From assembly GCF_000317895.1 (NCBI RefSeq), contig NC_019567.1:496001-560000 (forward strand): a stretch of 64,000 nt of DNA, in the 5' to 3' direction. The notes below the pieces were generated by a model, which made no database searches, was not told the origin of the DNA, and worked only from the letters and a program-made list of their open reading frames with translations. The position numbers and the translations under genes were made by a program. The DNA comes from Bdellovibrio bacteriovorus str. Tiberius. GTDB lineage: Bacteria; Bdellovibrionota; Bdellovibrionia; Bdellovibrionales; Bdellovibrionaceae. Below are positions 16,098 through 24,753 of this stretch, one piece after another. The stretch's first letter is position 1, and each line of letters opens with the position of its first letter.

Positions 16098-18291
16098 ATT
16101 CCAGTGAATCCAGGCGGGACTCAAAATAGTCGATGACCATCGGAGTGCTGCCGTGGGCTTTCAAGCCCTCGATCTTGTTTGCGATATCCTGCAGGGAAAA
16201 ATCCGGATTGAGCTGTTTTCCATTCAGAAACTGTTCTTCCAGGGTCTTTTCTGCTTTATCCAGCGCCAGTTGAACTTCCTGCTCAAACACACTCAAGCCT
16301 CCGCGGGTGTTCATGTAGGATTCCAGCGTCTGGCAGCGATAGGCTATTTCAGTCAGGCGGCAGTCCTGGCGTTCGATGCCCAGTTTTTTGCATTCACGGC
16401 CATCGGCAGAACGGTACTTATTGAAGATGTGTTCACTGTTTTGAACTTCGTAAGGAGCTTGCGGCATCACGCCGTTTTTGGTGAAACCGATGCCAGAACC
16501 TAATTGAGTATAACCATGCACTTCTGAAGCAAATGCCGCAGGCAACACCCGGCCATTGCGGTTCAAACGGCGAAGAGCGATGATGTCTCCGGCTTGCGCT
16601 TGGGCGCGGGAAACCCGGGTGCACAGCGGGGATTCAAGCACGTTGGCAAATTCACTGGCGACCGTGTGGTGAATACCTTTGGAAATTCCCGCCAGATAAG
16701 TGGATGAATTCCAGCAGTTCGGCCCTTCAAGAAGCGCAGAACGCCCTTCCAGCTTTTTCATTTTTCCTTTAAGCAAAGCCGCTTTCAAATCCACATAGCC
16801 GCGGGACTTGATCGGTGCCGGAGCTTTTGTGACTTGGGCCGTTTCAATAAACAGCTGACGTACTTCCGTCGCCGTCAGATACGGAAGTTCAGTCCACAGC
16901 TGCGCAATCAGATTCACCATGTAAGGTGTCGCCATGGAAGTGCCCGAATGTTCAATCAGTCCGCCGCCTAAAGAGGCCGCATTGACTTTCACTCCCGGAG
17001 CCAGAATATCAACGTTGTCCTGACCAAAATTACTGAAATCTGCCATCGTCGCGTTTTCAGGGGTGACCTCTTCAATCGTGGCCGCGTTCAAAGCGCCCAC
17101 TTTCATCACGTTGGGATGTATGAAGCTTGCCGGGTACTGGCGGTTCTTGCTCAGATCCAGATCCTGACCGGCGTTGCCGGAGGCAACCACGAACAGGGTT
17201 TCGGGATTTTCTTCAATCATGGTTTTATAGGCACGAATACCGTCGCGCAGACCCAGCATGTCTTTAGTATCTGCCGGGAAGCCCAGGCTCATGTTCACCA
17301 GACGGATCTGGTGCTTTTTAATGAACGCCGACATTTTTTTGATATATTCAGCGCGCGTGTAGTCTCCGGCAAAACCAACCAAGCCCACATTGTTCAGGCC
17401 TTTGGTTGCAATGTGCGCCACGTGAGTTCCGTGAGAAAGGGGACGGTGGTCCTTCTGCAGTCCGCTGGTGGATTCCGTTGGCAGGCCGATATCACGAACC
17501 TGATCCCATCCAAAGTTATCATCCACCCAGCCGTTGCCATCGTTGTCAATGCCATCGACAGGTTCAGCGGGGTTGTTCCACCATTTTGTAACCAGTTCGT
17601 TGTGATTATAGTCAAAACCGGAATCGATGATGGCGATGACGAACTTGTCCGGATTTTCACGCTGGGACTTTAGCACCTTGATTTCAGCTGGCGATTTGCC
17701 GGCTTCTTTCAGGGATTTTTCAATATCATATTTTTCATACAGGCTGAATTCAGCCACAGTTTTTCCGGCCGGGTCTTTTTCGATAAAGGCATAGGGTTTT
17801 TCGTCGGTGCCTTTGTAGTAAAGGTAAACCGAGCTGGTGATGTTTTCGTTTTTATCCAGATAGTCTTTTTGAACTTCGCGGAAAGGTTCTGTCTGTTCGT
17901 TCCAGCCCACGTATTCCAGAGTGAAAGGGGCTTCTTTGGTGAAGTGCCATTTGCGAATCAGGCGGGAACTTTCAATTTCGGAATTGTTCGCGTCAAGGCC
18001 GGTCCATTCTTCGCGGGCTTGAACCAGTCCATAACTTTCTTTTTCAACCGACAGATCGGTGACGATCACGCGGCCTGCTGCCGGATAAGTAAAGCGTGTC
18101 CAGGCAGTGAAGACGCCATCAATGTTGAAATAACGGCGTTCAACCAGGCGGGTGTCCTGATAGTACGACTCGCGGGAAACTACCCCGTTGCCGAACTTTT
18201 CTTTTTCCACTTTGAGGGCGGCAAAAGCAGTCGATTGTCCCAGTATGAGACAAAACAGCAAAGCTTTCAGCAGCGGGCGGAAAATCGTCAT
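16087..18291 (-). CDS. Secreted subtilisin-like serine protease (S8)
   Basis: 734 residues. A signal peptide (MTIFRPLLKALLFCLILGQS, then TAFA) leads to a ~190-residue N-terminal region without a recognised domain, then the S8 catalytic domain. The triad is complete: D223 in AIIDSGFDYNH, H287 in SHGTHVAH and S452 in SGTSMATP, with oxyanion N373 in SGNAG. The C-terminal ~230 residues carry about seven Cys (GPNCWNSSTYL, SPLCTRVS, RECKKLGIERQDCRL, YRCQTL) and probably form a separate disulphide-stabilised domain. Exported proteases of this kind are abundant in predatory Bdellovibrio and are thought to help digest prey; a housekeeping role is equally possible. Confidence 0.92.
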   Translation of the reverse strand: MTIFRPLLKALLFCLILGQSTAFAALKVEKEKFGNGVVSRESYYQDTRLVERRYFNIDGVFTAWTRFTYPAAGRVIVTDLSVEKESYGLVQAREEWTGLDANNSEIESSRLIRKWHFTKEAPFTLEYVGWNEQTEPFREVQKDYLDKNENITSSVYLYYKGTDEKPYAFIEKDPAGKTVAEFSLYEKYDIEKSLKEAGKSPAEIKVLKSQRENPDKFVIAIIDSGFDYNHNELVTKWWNNPAEPVDGIDNDGNGWVDDNFGWDQVRDIGLPTESTSGLQKDHRPLSHGTHVAHIATKGLNNVGLVGFAGDYTRAEYIKKMSAFIKKHQIRLVNMSLGFPADTKDMLGLRDGIRAYKTMIEENPETLFVVASGNAGQDLDLSKNRQYPASFIHPNVMKVGALNAATIEEVTPENATMADFSNFGQDNVDILAPGVKVNAASLGGGLIEHSGTSMATPYMVNLIAQLWTELPYLTATEVRQLFIETAQVTKAPAPIKSRGYVDLKAALLKGKMKKLEGRSALLEGPNCWNSSTYLAGISKGIHHTVASEFANVLESPLCTRVSRAQAQAGDIIALRRLNRNGRVLPAAFASEVHGYTQLGSGIGFTKNGVMPQAPYEVQNSEHIFNKYRSADGRECKKLGIERQDCRLTEIAYRCQTLESYMNTRGGLSVFEQEVQLALDKAEKTLEEQFLNGKQLNPDFSLQDIANKIEGLKAHGSTPMVIDYFESRLDSLEYRN

Positions 18292-18369
18292 GGATCCCTT
18301 CCTTGTATATGAGGAAGAGATAGCAACGAGGGTGCCAGAAGGTGGCGGTGAAAGTGGGGGATCTGGCTG

Positions 18370-18392
18370 CTGTGGCTGTGTTTAAGCCACAG
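18370..18392. other. Inverted repeat between the glutathione peroxidase and subtilase genes
   Basis: CTGTGGCT and AGCCACAG pair around seven bases downstream of the peroxidase gene. There is no U-tract on the minus strand, so it is a weak terminator candidate at best. Confidence 0.35.
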
Positions 18393-18430
18393 ACAGTCCG
18401 GTGACGTTTATTTGTATGTTCCGCGACGAT

Positions 18431-18916
18431 CTAAGCCAGGGCTTTTTTGACGTCGTCCGCGATGTCTTTGGGCTCGTCCTTCGGAGCAAAACGTTTCAGC
18501 ACTGCTCCGTCTTTTCCAATCAGGAATTTTGTGAAATTCCATTTGATCATTTCAGTTCCCAGCAGACCCGGAGCTTCCTCTTTCATCCACTGATACAGAG
18601 GATCCGCATTGCCGCCGTTCACATCGACTTTGCCCATCACCGGGAAGGACACACCATAGTTCAGTTCACAGAACTGCTGGATCTCTTCATTGGAGCCCGG
18701 CTCTTGTGCGCCGAACTGGTTGCAGGGGAAACCCAGAATGACCAGACCGTTGTCTTTGTTCTGCAGATACAGTTCTTCAAGGCCCTTGTACTGAGGAGTG
18801 TAACCACACTTGCTGGCTACGTTGACCACCAACACCACTTTGTCGCGGTATTGATCCAGGGACACGGGCTGGCCATTGGCGGCTTTGACGGTGAAATCAT
18901 AAAGATGCTTTTTCAT
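18431..18916 (-). CDS. Glutathione peroxidase family (thiol peroxidase)
   Basis: 161 residues with no signal peptide, so cytoplasmic. It reduces hydroperoxides with thiols; bacterial members of this Cys type usually take electrons from thioredoxin rather than glutathione. Visible motifs: peroxidatic C37 in NVASKCGYTPQY, the GFPCNQFGAQEPG loop with a Cys that is a likely resolving residue, and the catalytic Trp-Asn in KWNFTKFLI. GGAGG stands six bases before ATG. The upstream 180 bp are shared with the divergent secreted-protein gene and include a 15-bp dyad. Confidence 0.93.
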   Translation of the reverse strand: MKKHLYDFTVKAANGQPVSLDQYRDKVVLVVNVASKCGYTPQYKGLEELYLQNKDNGLVILGFPCNQFGAQEPGSNEEIQQFCELNYGVSFPVMGKVDVNGGNADPLYQWMKEEAPGLLGTEMIKWNFTKFLIGKDGAVLKRFAPKDEPKDIADDVKKALA

Positions 18917-18955
18917 TGGGACCTCCTCAGAGGGCTTGCGTGTGTAAAAATGCTG

Positions 18956-18970
18956 ATCTCATTCTGAGAC
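18956..18970. promoter_or_regulatory. Dyad element RTCTCAYTCTRAGAY, copy 1
   Basis: ATCTCA-TTC-TGAGAC (palindromic apart from the outer base pair) lies in the divergent region between the peroxidase and the first Gly-rich gene. The same element sits upstream of the two following paralogues. Confidence 0.5.
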
Positions 18971-19092
18971 AGAAGAGGCCCTCTAATCAAGATTATGATT
19001 TGTTAAATTAATTTGAGAACAGGGAACATTAAAACATGAGAATATATTGTGAGGTACTGTAGGAACAGTATGGAAGGACCGAAGAGAAAACC

Positions 19093-20685
19093 ATGGGGAA
19101 CTGGTACTTTGGGTTTATATCCCTTTTATTTTCGGCATTTATGTTGAGCGCGCCGGCGACTGCCGACACTTTTTTAGGTTGCGCTGAATGGTGTGCCTCC
19201 AGATATCTTCCAAAATCCGGTCAGGCTGATCAATCCCAAATGAAAAGATATGACATGTGCGTGGTGCAGACCCAGAATGAAGGGCGCTGCGGTGGCGCAC
19301 CGTCTCGTCCGACGGTGACCAGTCGACCAACCCCGCGTCAGCAGGAGCCTGCTCAGTCCAACTACAATCCTGATCCTGGAACAGTTCCTTGTGGCGGTCG
19401 TTGTCCTGTCAGCGAATGCGTGGATGTGAATGGCAGCGGACGTGATTATCAGTGCCGTATCGACATCATAAATGGAGCGGCTCAGCCCACTGTGAATGAC
19501 TGCACGACACAATATACCGAACTGCTGAACGAATGTTCCAGCGCGGTTCAGGAAACTTCGCACACTTGTGATGAAAAGAATGACTCGGGTATGTCGGGTA
19601 TCGCCAACACGGCTTCACAGCTGGGTTTGATGCTGGGACAGCAGACATCGGGCAGTATTCAGTCAGCCTGTTCGCAGATGGCCAGTTTTTCAGCTGCCGC
19701 CAACGCTGCCGTGGCGGCCTATCGTATGAATTGCAACAGCTCTTTGGGCACTTGTCGCTCGACTTGCGGCAGGCTTGTTGAGTTCGTACAGAACAATCCG
19801 ACCTGTACTGTTCAAGGATTCCAGGGAACAGCAGGCACCAATGCGATGCTGCTGCAAAATGCTGAATCCAAAGCGGAACGCTGCGATCAGTTTGAAAACA
19901 AGGTTCAAGAGGCTTCTCAAGCCATCAACAATGTGGCGGGCACCATGCGAAATGCAGCCAGTTGTGCCGCGGCGACTTCAGGGACAGGGGCGCCAGTTCC
20001 TGAAATCTGCAAAACCAATCCGAATCTTCCAGGATGTGTTGCCACCGGTCCGGTGGATTGTACCAAGCCTGAGCTTGCGGGTACCAAAATTTGTGTGTGT
20101 TCCAAGAATCCGACCGATCCGATCTGTATGTCTGAAAACAGCAGCGGTGGATCCACATTCCTAAGCAGCACTAATCCGGGGGCTCGTTTGAACAGCACGG
20201 GTGTGGAAATGGCAGGTGGCGATTTGCCGTCACTGCCGGGCATTGAGCATGGTAAACGGGGCACGGGTGGTGCTGGCGAAGCTGTCGATGGAAAAATGGG
20301 CGGCGGGGCTGGCATTTCCAGTTCAGGTGGCGGAGGCGGCGGTGCCGCGGGTGCTGGTGCCGGTGAAGGTGCTGCTGAAGGTGAAGACGGTGGTCACGCT
20401 GTGAATGCCGGCTTCTATGGTGGTGGCGGATCCTTCGGAGGATCTGGTTACGGAGGCGGCGGTGGTGAAGGCCGCGGCGGCCAAGGTCAGCCAGGTCGTG
20501 GCGGTGTTGCTGGTAAAAACGGTTCACCGGATTTGCGTCAGTTCCTGCCGGGTGGAAAATATGATCCGAAAGCCCGCGGTGTTGCGGGGACCGGAGGACC
20601 TGATGGTATTACGGGTCCCCATTCAAATATCTGGAAGAAAATTCAGAATCGTTATCAGGTTCTGACGCCGACGTTAATTCCATAA
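19093..20685 (+). CDS. Secreted Cys-rich/Gly-rich protein, paralogue 1 of 3
   Basis: 530 residues. Layout: signal peptide (ends near SAPATADT), Cys-rich N-terminal region, a conserved helical block (CDEKNDSGMSGIANTASQ, ACSQMASFSAAANAAVAAY), a second Cys cluster (ICKTNPNLPGC, CVCSKNPTDPIC), a long low-complexity Gly tract with GGGGG runs, and a conserved tail with LRQFLPGGKYDP and GPDGITGPHSNIWKKIQNRY. The family is not one I recognise. The Gly tract and invariant tail suggest a surface, fibre or matrix protein whose tail acts in export or anchoring. The N-terminal region is longer than in its two neighbours. Weak ribosome binding site; no clear sigma-28 promoter. Confidence 0.75.
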   Translation: MGNWYFGFISLLFSAFMLSAPATADTFLGCAEWCASRYLPKSGQADQSQMKRYDMCVVQTQNEGRCGGAPSRPTVTSRPTPRQQEPAQSNYNPDPGTVPCGGRCPVSECVDVNGSGRDYQCRIDIINGAAQPTVNDCTTQYTELLNECSSAVQETSHTCDEKNDSGMSGIANTASQLGLMLGQQTSGSIQSACSQMASFSAAANAAVAAYRMNCNSSLGTCRSTCGRLVEFVQNNPTCTVQGFQGTAGTNAMLLQNAESKAERCDQFENKVQEASQAINNVAGTMRNAASCAAATSGTGAPVPEICKTNPNLPGCVATGPVDCTKPELAGTKICVCSKNPTDPICMSENSSGGSTFLSSTNPGARLNSTGVEMAGGDLPSLPGIEHGKRGTGGAGEAVDGKMGGGAGISSSGGGGGGAAGAGAGEGAAEGEDGGHAVNAGFYGGGGSFGGSGYGGGGGEGRGGQGQPGRGGVAGKNGSPDLRQFLPGGKYDPKARGVAGTGGPDGITGPHSNIWKKIQNRYQVLTPTLIP

Positions 20686-20699
20686 TCTCACTCTGAGAT
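20685..20699. promoter_or_regulatory. Dyad element RTCTCAYTCTRAGAY, copy 2
   Basis: ATCTCA-CTC-TGAGAT is a perfect 6-bp dyad starting at the last base of the paralogue 1 stop codon and ending 14 bases before the sigma-28 -35 box of paralogue 2. Confidence 0.5.
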
Positions 20700-20713
20700 T
20701 CATTATACTTTAG

Positions 20714-20740
20714 TAAAGTTCCCCTCTGAAATGCCGAACA
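20714..20740 (+). promoter_or_regulatory. Sigma-28 (FliA) promoter of paralogue 2
   Basis: TAAAGTTC (20714-20721), 11-base spacer, GCCGAACA (20733-20740). The enterobacterial FliA consensus is TAAAGTTT-N11-GCCGATAA. The expected start of transcription, about 7 bases on, coincides with the ATG at 20748. Confidence 0.75.
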
Positions 20741-20747
20741 GTTTGAT

Positions 20748-22109
20748 ATGGGAATGAGATCGTTTTTATCAGTGACTATGTTGTTCGCGCTTTTGATGAT
20801 TCTCACTCCCGTGGATGCAGAGGCTCGTCGTTGTCGGGCTCAGTGTGCTGAAGGTTTCACCTGCTTTATGCCGGATCCAACGGATGCCAGTGGTCGTAAC
20901 GACATGTGTGTGGCAGCCAATCAAGTTAACAATACCGATTGTATCTCTCAATACAACCAGCTGGTTGAGCAGTGCCGTGCCCAGGTCACCGACACTTCCT
21001 ATACATGTGATGAAAAAAACGATTCCGGCATGAGTGGTGTTGCTAACACGGCTTCACAGCTTAGTTTGATGTTCGGTCAACAGACGGCAGGAAGTATCCA
21101 GGCAGCATGTTCCAAGATGGCCTCTTTCAGTTCAGCGGCGAATGCGGCCGTGGCGGCGTATCGTTTGACCTGTCAGTCTTCGATAACCAGTTGTCATTCG
21201 GCCTGTGATCAGGTTGTTGAATTTGCTGGCAACAATGCGGCCTGTTTGGATGCGGCTGGCGGTGTAGGATCGGCGGCTCAGATGAGATCATCTGCTGAAA
21301 GCTCCGCTCAGCGTTGCAGTGACTTTGATGCGAAAGTGGCTGAAGCCAATCAGGCGATCAATAACTTTGCAGGCACAATGCAAAATGCCGCTCAGTGTGC
21401 TTCGTTGACGGCGGGTGATTCAGCAGCGATGGAAGAACTTTGTAAAACGAATCCAACGTTGCCAGGTTGTGCCGCGGTGGCTGCCGCGGATTGTACGAAT
21501 CCAGCAAATGCCGGCAGCAAAATCTGTGTCTGTTCCAAGAATCCGACAGATCCGGTTTGTATGAGTGAAAACAGCGCTGCAGGTTCCACCTTTATCAGCA
21601 GCACAAATCCGGGTTCACGTCTGTCGACATCCGGTGCAAGTTTGTCCGGTGGCGATTTGCCAGATCTTCCTTCCATTCTTCCAGGCAAACCAGGTTCTGG
21701 TGGTGCTGGTGAAGCGGTGGATGGCAAACAGGGCGGTGGCGCGGGCATTTCCAGTTCTGGTGGTGGCGGCGGCGGTGGATCCGGTGGTGGCGCCGGAGGC
21801 GAAGAAGGTCTTGAAGACGGCCTGCAAGTGAATGCCGGCTTCTATGGCGGTGGCGGATCCTTCGGTGGTTCCGGTATGGGCGGTGGAGGAGGCGAGCGCG
21901 GTGTCGCCGGCATGGCAGGTCAGGCTGGAGCGGGCAAAGGCAAAGGGGCTCCGGATCTGCGTCAGTTCCTGCCTGGTGGAAAGTTTGATCCGAAAACCCG
22001 CGGTCTGGCGGGCAATGCCGGGCCAGATGGAATTACGGGGCCTCATTCAAATATCTGGCAGAAAATTCAAAATAGATATCAGGTTTTAAGCCCAACGCTG
22101 ATGCCATAG
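20748..22109 (+). CDS. Secreted Cys-rich/Gly-rich protein, paralogue 2 of 3
   Basis: 453 residues with a signal peptide ending near PVDAEARR. It shares with its neighbours the helical block (CDEKNDSGMSGVANTASQ; MASFSSAANAAVAAYR), the Cys motif KNPTDPVCMSENSAAGS, the Gly tract, and the tail FLPGGKFDPKTRGLAG... GPHSNIWQKIQNRY. Identity to paralogue 3 is very high through the central and Gly parts, so this is a recent duplication. A near-consensus sigma-28 promoter ends seven bases before the ATG, predicting an almost leaderless mRNA and motility-linked expression. ATG 20748 or 20754 are both possible starts. Confidence 0.78.
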   Translation: MGMRSFLSVTMLFALLMILTPVDAEARRCRAQCAEGFTCFMPDPTDASGRNDMCVAANQVNNTDCISQYNQLVEQCRAQVTDTSYTCDEKNDSGMSGVANTASQLSLMFGQQTAGSIQAACSKMASFSSAANAAVAAYRLTCQSSITSCHSACDQVVEFAGNNAACLDAAGGVGSAAQMRSSAESSAQRCSDFDAKVAEANQAINNFAGTMQNAAQCASLTAGDSAAMEELCKTNPTLPGCAAVAAADCTNPANAGSKICVCSKNPTDPVCMSENSAAGSTFISSTNPGSRLSTSGASLSGGDLPDLPSILPGKPGSGGAGEAVDGKQGGGAGISSSGGGGGGGSGGGAGGEEGLEDGLQVNAGFYGGGGSFGGSGMGGGGGERGVAGMAGQAGAGKGKGAPDLRQFLPGGKFDPKTRGLAGNAGPDGITGPHSNIWQKIQNRYQVLSPTLMP

Positions 22110-22123
22110 TCTCATTCTAAGAC
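22109..22123. promoter_or_regulatory. Dyad element RTCTCAYTCTRAGAY, copy 3
   Basis: GTCTCATTCTAAGAC keeps the outer GTCT/AGAC arms. It begins at the last base of the paralogue 2 stop codon and ends 17 bases before the -35 box of paralogue 3, the same arrangement as copy 2. Confidence 0.45.
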
Positions 22124-22140
22124 AGTGCCCAGTACCTTGG

Positions 22141-22168
22141 TAAAGTTCCCATGTTGGAATGCCGATCA
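22141..22168 (+). promoter_or_regulatory. Sigma-28 (FliA) promoter of paralogue 3
   Basis: TAAAGTTC (22141-22148), 12-base spacer, GCCGATCA (22161-22168). The -10 box overlaps an upstream in-frame ATG (22159), which rules that codon out as start; the ATG at 22177 lies eight bases beyond the -10. Confidence 0.72.
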
Positions 22169-22176
22169 GACATACC

Positions 22177-23553
22177 ATGGGAATGAGTACTTTGTTCGCG
22201 TTGAAAACGCTATTCACAATTTCGCTATTCTTAGTCGCGAACGAGGCTGTTGCGACGCCGGCCTGTAATATCCAGTGTCCGGCTGGCTCCAGTTGTTTTG
22301 TCAGTCCTGAAGGACAGCAGCAATGTACGCCCAACGACGCCTTTGTCGGTCCTCCAGAACCTACTCGCAATGCGATGGTCAGCTGCAGCTCTCAGTTGCA
22401 AGTGATCATGGAGGAGTGCCGCACGGCGATCTCTGAAACATCTTATTCCTGTGATGAAAAGAATGACTCGGGCATGAGTGGTGTAGCCAATACGGCCTCA
22501 CAACTTAGTTTGATGTTCGGTCAACAGACTGCGGGCAGTATTCAAGCTGCGTGTTCCAAGATGGCGTCTTTCAGTTCGGCAGCCAATGCGGCTGTGGCGG
22601 CATATCGCATGAATTGCCAGTCTTCCATTGGCAGCTGTCATTCTGCTTGTGACAGAGCTGTTGAATTTGCCCAGCAGAATGCCGCTTGTTTGGATGCAGC
22701 GGCTGGTGGCACAGGCGTCAGTCGCCAGGCGCTGGCTTCGGCTGAAAGCTCGGCAAAACGCTGCAGTGACTTTGACTCCAAAGTTCAGGAAGCCAATCAG
22801 GCGATCAATAACTTTGCAGGCACAATGCAAAACGCCGCTCAGTGTGCGGAACAAACCGCAGGTGACAGCACGGCTTTGCCTGAGCTTTGTAAAACCAATC
22901 CCACTCTTCCGGGGTGCGCGGCGATCGCCGCTGCGGATTGTACGAATCCGGCAAACGCGGGCAGTAAAGTCTGTGTGTGTTCAAAAAATCCAACAGATCC
23001 TATTTGCATGAACGAAAACAGTGCGGCTGGTTCAACATTCATCAGCAGCACAAATCCGGGTTCGCGTTTGTCGACATCAGGTGCAGAACTTTCCGGCGGT
23101 GATCTGCCAAGTCTTCCTTCCATCCTTCCGGGCAAACCAGGTTCTGGTGGTGCTGGTGAAGCCGTGGACGGAAAACAGGGCGGCGGCGCGGGTATTTCCA
23201 GTTCGGGTGGCGGAGGCGGCGGTGGTGCTGCCGGCGGTGGCGCAGGCGAAGAAGGCCTTGAAGACGGTGTTCAGGTGAATGCCGGATTCTATGGCGGGGG
23301 CGGATCCTTTGGTGGTTCTGGTGGCAGTGGCGGCGGCGGAGACCGCGGCGCTTCGGGCATGGCAGGTATGGCTGGAGCAAAAGCTAAAGGCGGACCTGAC
23401 TTAAGCAAGTTCCTTCCCGGTGGACAGTATGATCCGAAGTTGCGTGGCCTGGCTGGCAGTGGAGGCCCGGATGGAATCACCGGACCGCATTCCAATATCT
23501 GGCAGAAGATTCAAAACCGCTATCGCGTGATGAGTCCGACTCTTCTGCCGTAA
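22177..23553 (+). CDS. Secreted Cys-rich/Gly-rich protein, paralogue 3 of 3
   Basis: 458 residues from the ATG at 22177, which I chose because the upstream in-frame ATG lies inside the -10 box and because this start gives a clean signal peptide (MGMSTLFALKTLFTISLFLV, then ANEAVATP). Same domain order as paralogues 1 and 2: short Cys-rich head, helical CDEKNDSGMSG block, KNPTDPICMNENSAAGS motif, Gly-rich tract and the tail LSKFLPGGQYDPKLRG... GPHSNIWQKIQNRY. Starts of paralogues 2 and 3 share ATGGGAATGAG. Probably secreted and expressed with motility genes; function unknown. It converges on the aspartokinase gene. Confidence 0.78.
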   Translation: MGMSTLFALKTLFTISLFLVANEAVATPACNIQCPAGSSCFVSPEGQQQCTPNDAFVGPPEPTRNAMVSCSSQLQVIMEECRTAISETSYSCDEKNDSGMSGVANTASQLSLMFGQQTAGSIQAACSKMASFSSAANAAVAAYRMNCQSSIGSCHSACDRAVEFAQQNAACLDAAAGGTGVSRQALASAESSAKRCSDFDSKVQEANQAINNFAGTMQNAAQCAEQTAGDSTALPELCKTNPTLPGCAAIAAADCTNPANAGSKVCVCSKNPTDPICMNENSAAGSTFISSTNPGSRLSTSGAELSGGDLPSLPSILPGKPGSGGAGEAVDGKQGGGAGISSSGGGGGGGAAGGGAGEEGLEDGVQVNAGFYGGGGSFGGSGGSGGGGDRGASGMAGMAGAKAKGGPDLSKFLPGGQYDPKLRGLAGSGGPDGITGPHSNIWQKIQNRYRVMSPTLLP

Positions 23554-23565
23554 ATCAGCAAATAA

Positions 23566-24753
23566 TTAAATCAATGGATGAAGGCACTCGATAACCTGCT
23601 TGCGCAGGGGTGCCTCAACAAGAACGGTCAGGCTCATGGCGCTGATCAGAATCTTTTGTGTTTCCAGATTCTTGCCGGTCAAAGTGTCCAGAACCTTCTG
23701 GGTCATTTCCGGAGAAGTCGCACCCGTGCAAGTCAGAGTGACTGTGGAATAATCTGTTGGCAGCAGGGTGAAGTCTGTATGCTTTTCCAGCTCTTTTTTC
23801 ACGGCAAACATGATCTCTTGCGGGCCAGTCAAAAAGATTTCGGTTTTATCCAGACTGGTTTCGCAGCTGAGCAGTTGTGGGAAGGCAATCTGGTTTTTAT
23901 CCAACAAGTTTTGCAGACCCTGAAGGGCTTTGGCTGGATTCTTTTCGCGGCAGTGAATGCCCAGAACCAGTTCGTGAGAGTTCAAAGAAAGAGCTTTGCA
24001 GGATTCAAACATATTCAATCCTTTTTTGACGATGGTTCCGTCAGAGGTTTTGCTGGAGGCCGGGCCGATGTAAAGGGTCACATCACGCATTTTCGCAAGT
24101 TCCACCGAGCGATAGTGCAGAACTTTGGCGCCCCAGAACGTCATCTCCATCAATTGGTCGTAATTAAGTTCACTTAAAGGGCGTGCGGATTTCACGATGT
24201 TCGGATCGGCAGTGAAGACCGCCGGAACGTCTTTCAGAATCTCGCAGCGTTCGGCATTGAAGGCCGCCGCCATGGCAACAGCCGAGGTGTCAGAACCGCC
24301 ACGTCCCAGGGTGGTGATTTCTTTGGTGACCGGGGACACGCCCTGGAAACCTGCCAGAATCACCACGCGGTTGTTTTTCAAAGCCTCATCCAGGCGCATG
24401 GGTTTGACGTCTTTGATGAACGCATTGACGTGAGAATCATCCGTGAAAATTCCGGCCTGGCTTCCGGTGAAGCTGATCGCGGGACAACCCAGATCATTCA
24501 AGGCCATGCTGACAAGGGACATACTGATGCGCTCTCCTACGGTCAGCAGCATGTCCATTTCACGGCGTTGAGGATGACCAGAAACCTGGTTGGCAAGATC
24601 GATCAGGGAATTGGTGGTTTTGCCCATGGCACTGACCACCACGATCAGAGAGTTTTCTTTCGACTGGGCGGCAATGCGGGAAGAAACAGATTTGATCTTT
24701 TCAGGATCCGCTAAAGTGGCGCCGCCGTATTTCTGAACAATCAGAGGTTTCAT
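23566..24753 (-). CDS. lysC: Aspartate kinase
   Basis: 395 residues. Phosphorylates aspartate, the first step toward Lys, Thr, Met and diaminopimelate for peptidoglycan. The N-terminal kinase core begins VQKYGGATL (family KFGGTS), followed by VVVSAMGKTTNSLI, and the key GRGGSDTSAVAMAAAF and EILKDVPAVFTADP motifs. The C-terminal ~130 residues hold two ACT-like allosteric domains (LVLGIHCREKNPAKAL; VTLTCTGATSPEMTQKVL). Its start overlaps the stop of the transglycosylase gene by four bases, so the two form an operon that links wall turnover and precursor supply. Confidence 0.93.
   Translation of the reverse strand: MKPLIVQKYGGATLADPEKIKSVSSRIAAQSKENSLIVVVSAMGKTTNSLIDLANQVSGHPQRREMDMLLTVGERISMSLVSMALNDLGCPAISFTGSQAGIFTDDSHVNAFIKDVKPMRLDEALKNNRVVILAGFQGVSPVTKEITTLGRGGSDTSAVAMAAAFNAERCEILKDVPAVFTADPNIVKSARPLSELNYDQLMEMTFWGAKVLHYRSVELAKMRDVTLYIGPASSKTSDGTIVKKGLNMFESCKALSLNSHELVLGIHCREKNPAKALQGLQNLLDKNQIAFPQLLSCETSLDKTEIFLTGPQEIMFAVKKELEKHTDFTLLPTDYSTVTLTCTGATSPEMTQKVLDTLTGKNLETQKILISAMSLTVLVEAPLRKQVIECLHPLI

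Noticed and set aside
19021-19092. Sigma-28 promoter for paralogue 1
   Set aside because: GACCGAAG eight bases before the ATG recalls a -10 box, but no acceptable TAAAG element stands 10-12 bases upstream of it.
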